A stretch of 24,111 nt of DNA from an uncultured Schaedlerella sp. (GTDB taxonomy: Bacteria; Bacillota; Clostridia; Lachnospirales; Lachnospiraceae): contig CAKSAJ010000036.1 of assembly GCA_934435195.1 (NCBI GenBank), forward strand, positions 1-24,111, in the 5' to 3' direction. The notes beneath the pieces were generated by a model, which saw only the letters and a program-made list of their open reading frames with translations, was not told the DNA's origin and searched no databases. Shown in pieces: positions 22,907 to 24,111 of the stretch. Positions within the stretch are counted from its first letter, which is position 1. Each line of letters begins with the position of its first letter. The position numbers were made by a program, and so were the translations under genes.

Positions 22907-22993
22907 GAGAGTAATAGTTGAAAATAGAGAAGCTGTTGCAGTGAGTAGTAAATTGTAGCACGTGGCATCAGATGGAAGAAAAGGAGAATAATT

Positions 22994-23302
22994 ATGGCAG
23001 TTGTAAAATTGACAGCAGAGAATTTTGAGCAGGAAGTGCTGAAATCGGATAAGCCTGTATTGGTAGATTTCTATGCTGATTGGTGTGGACCATGTAAGAT
23101 GATGGCACCGGTAATCGAGCAGATTTCGAATGAAGAGACAGATATTAAAGTTGGTAAAATCAATATTGATGAGAACATTGAGATTGCTCAGAAGTACAAA
23201 GTTATGAGTATTCCAATGTTTATCGCATTTAAGAATGGAGAGGTTGCAGCAAAGACATTGGGAGCACAGCCAAAAGAAGAAGTATTGAAATTAGTGAAAT
23301 AG
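22994..23302 (+). CDS. trxA: thioredoxin
   Basis: Cytoplasmic thiol-disulfide reductant, 102 residues, a single thioredoxin fold. The active site is WCGPC (30-34) in VDFYADWCGPCKMMAP, with the cis-proline at Pro74 (SIPMF) and the C-terminal FKNGEVAAKTLGAQPKEEV segment. It donates electrons to enzymes such as ribonucleotide reductase and peroxiredoxins after reduction by thioredoxin reductase, which is not in the window. AAAGGAG precedes the ATG. It has its own promoter and a following terminator, so it is probably monocistronic. Confidence 0.96.
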   Translation: MAVVKLTAENFEQEVLKSDKPVLVDFYADWCGPCKMMAPVIEQISNEETDIKVGKINIDENIEIAQKYKVMSIPMFIAFKNGEVAAKTLGAQPKEEVLKLVK

Positions 23303-23370
23303 TATTTGGTGACAGGTAAAATGATTTGTTCTATTTTATCGGAAATGTGATACAGTTCATTTATATAGAA

Positions 23371-23433
23371 GAAAAGCCTTTCGTTGTCGGTAGTATATCA
23401 AACAGGTATAATCGGACAAAGAAAGGTTTTTTC
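23371..23433 (+). terminator. terminator after trxA
   Basis: GAAAAGCCTTTCGTTGTC pairs imperfectly with GACAAAGAAAGGTTTTTTC across a ~25-base loop. The 3' arm runs into six T. Confidence 0.75.
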
Positions 23434-23571
23434 TTATGGTGAATAGGAATAGTTTTTGATAATAATATGTTTGTTGTACGTGAAAGTAGAAAAAAGATAT
23501 TTTGTATACAGTATTAGTAAATAAGTTAAATTGTCTGAATTGTGTGAAATAAATAAAAAACAAGAAAAACG

Positions 23572-23600
23572 TTGACAATTTAAAACAGTGGTGGTAAGAT
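23572..23600 (+). promoter_or_regulatory. rRNA operon promoter P1
   Basis: TTGACA (23572-23577) and TAAGAT (23595-23600) are 17 bp apart, with an extended TG-G. It is the first of three tandem promoters, about 490 bases ahead of 16S. Confidence 0.65.
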
Positions 23601-23722
23601 AATCTTCGTCGCTGAAACAGCAGATGCAAAACAGAACATGCCGGACAGCCCTGGCGGGATAATGGAAGGTGTGAGAGGAAAATGCAATGTCAAAAGAAAG
23701 AAAAACAACTTGAAAAAAGTTG

Positions 23723-23752
23723 TTGACAAATAGCTGGGAGATGTGATAAAGT
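23723..23752 (+). promoter_or_regulatory. rRNA operon promoter P2
   Basis: TTGACA (23723-23728) and TAAAGT (23747-23752) are 18 bp apart. It lies in the first copy of a ~98-bp duplicated unit (GTTGTTGACAAA ... ATGTGATAA ... TGTCGCTTGA). A small stem, CAACTT/AAGTTG, lies just upstream. Confidence 0.65.
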
Positions 23753-23820
23753 AAACAAGTTGTCGCTTGAAGCTGATTTGGAAAAATTAGAGAGAGCGAA
23801 ACAGAAAAATAAAAAAGTTG

Positions 23821-23849
23821 TTGACAAACGACAAAAGATGTGATAATCT
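23821..23849 (+). promoter_or_regulatory. rRNA operon promoter P3
   Basis: TTGACA (23821-23826) and TAATCT (23844-23849) are 17 bp apart with an extended TG-A. It lies in the second copy of the duplicated unit, 98 bp after P2, and TGTCGCTTGA follows in both copies (23761 and 23858). Transcription would start near 23856, giving a ~235-base leader before 16S. Confidence 0.7.
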
Positions 23850-23964
23850 ATTAAAGCTGTCGCTTGAGACGACAACAAAATAAAGAACATTGATAACTAA
23901 ACAATAGACAACAGATCCTTGAAAATTTCTTTAAGAGAAACATTTTTAAGAATGGATGAATACA

Positions 23965-24022
23965 AATGAGGTTCGGCATTGAGCCGAACGGCTTTCACAC
24001 TAAATTCGTGAAAAACCTCATT
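23965..24022 (+). other. branched structure in the 16S leader
   Basis: An outer stem AATGAG/CTCATT (23965-23970 with 24017-24022) encloses two hairpins: GTTCGGC-ATTGA-GCCGAAC (23971-23989) and TTTCAC/GTGAAA (23993-24012). A competing pairing exists between GGCATTGA in the first hairpin (23975-23982) and TCAATGCC just downstream of the outer stem. The structure probably serves leader folding, rRNA processing or antitermination. Confidence 0.55.
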
Positions 24023-24091
24023 AAGTGTTCAATGCCAAAACAACAGTAAAAGGATAGATTAGCTAGAGTTAATCTTGACTAGAACAAACAC

Positions 24092-24111
24092 TTTTAACGA
24101 GAGTTTGATCC
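24092..24111 (+). rRNA. 16S rRNA, 5' end (partial)
   Basis: The last bases include AACGAGAGTTTGATCC, the universally conserved 5' end of 16S rRNA. The gene continues outside the window. The mature 5' end is placed a few bases upstream of AACGAGAG by analogy with Bacillus and is approximate. Confidence 0.93.

Overview
The window is an AT-rich, low-GC Firmicutes chromosome segment lying between two rRNA operons of the same orientation. It opens with the last ~44 bases of a 23S rRNA gene and closes with the first ~20 bases of a 16S rRNA gene. The gene set (eno-secG-rnr-smpB, an FMN-riboswitch ribU, SleB-type wall hydrolase, Gram-positive lipoprotein and wall-anchor signals) and the style of the rRNA flanks suggest an anaerobic clostridium, most likely of the Lachnospiraceae. 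That placement is inference, since no marker gene is complete here.

Layout. 1-160: 23S end and rRNA terminator, with no 5S gene. 289-5237: a five-gene oligopeptide/nickel-type ABC importer (lipoprotein, two permeases, two short ATPases), with three small hairpins after the binding-protein gene. 5298-10370: a divergent pair made of an orphan LytTR response regulator (minus strand) and a 1384-residue secreted, wall-anchored protein with ricin-type lectin and PI-specific phospholipase C domains. Two 10-bp direct repeats 20 bp apart lie between their promoters and look like the regulator's binding site. 10371-11127: a gene-free composite repeat element. 11279-11458: tRNA-Gln(CUG) and tRNA-Pro(CGG). 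11539-12849: a small Cys-rich protein, then an FMN riboswitch controlling the riboflavin transporter RibU. 12980-16950: a K+/H+-type antiporter, a wall hydrolase with a WalR-like box in its promoter, and an NhaC-type Na+/H+ antiporter. 17052-21417: eno, secG, rnr, smpB. 21538-21879: tmRNA on the opposite strand, convergent with smpB. 22052-23302: a zinc-dependent phospholipase C family protein and thioredoxin. 23572-24091: three tandem rRNA promoters and a structured leader leading into 16S.

The most unusual region is 10371-11127. It is bounded by 16-bp inverted repeats and contains a ~115-bp-arm inverted repeat. Next comes an array of twelve 10-bp half-sites that alternate in orientation about every 26.5 bp, with one extra-wide gap that is larger by about one helical turn. 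It ends in a hairpin with a perfect 21-bp stem. I see no credible gene in it, and its function is unknown. Other points worth checking are the eno ribosome-binding site buried in a 14-bp hairpin, the WalR-like box at the wall hydrolase, the presumed LytTR operator at the phospholipase gene, and the inverted position of ssrA.
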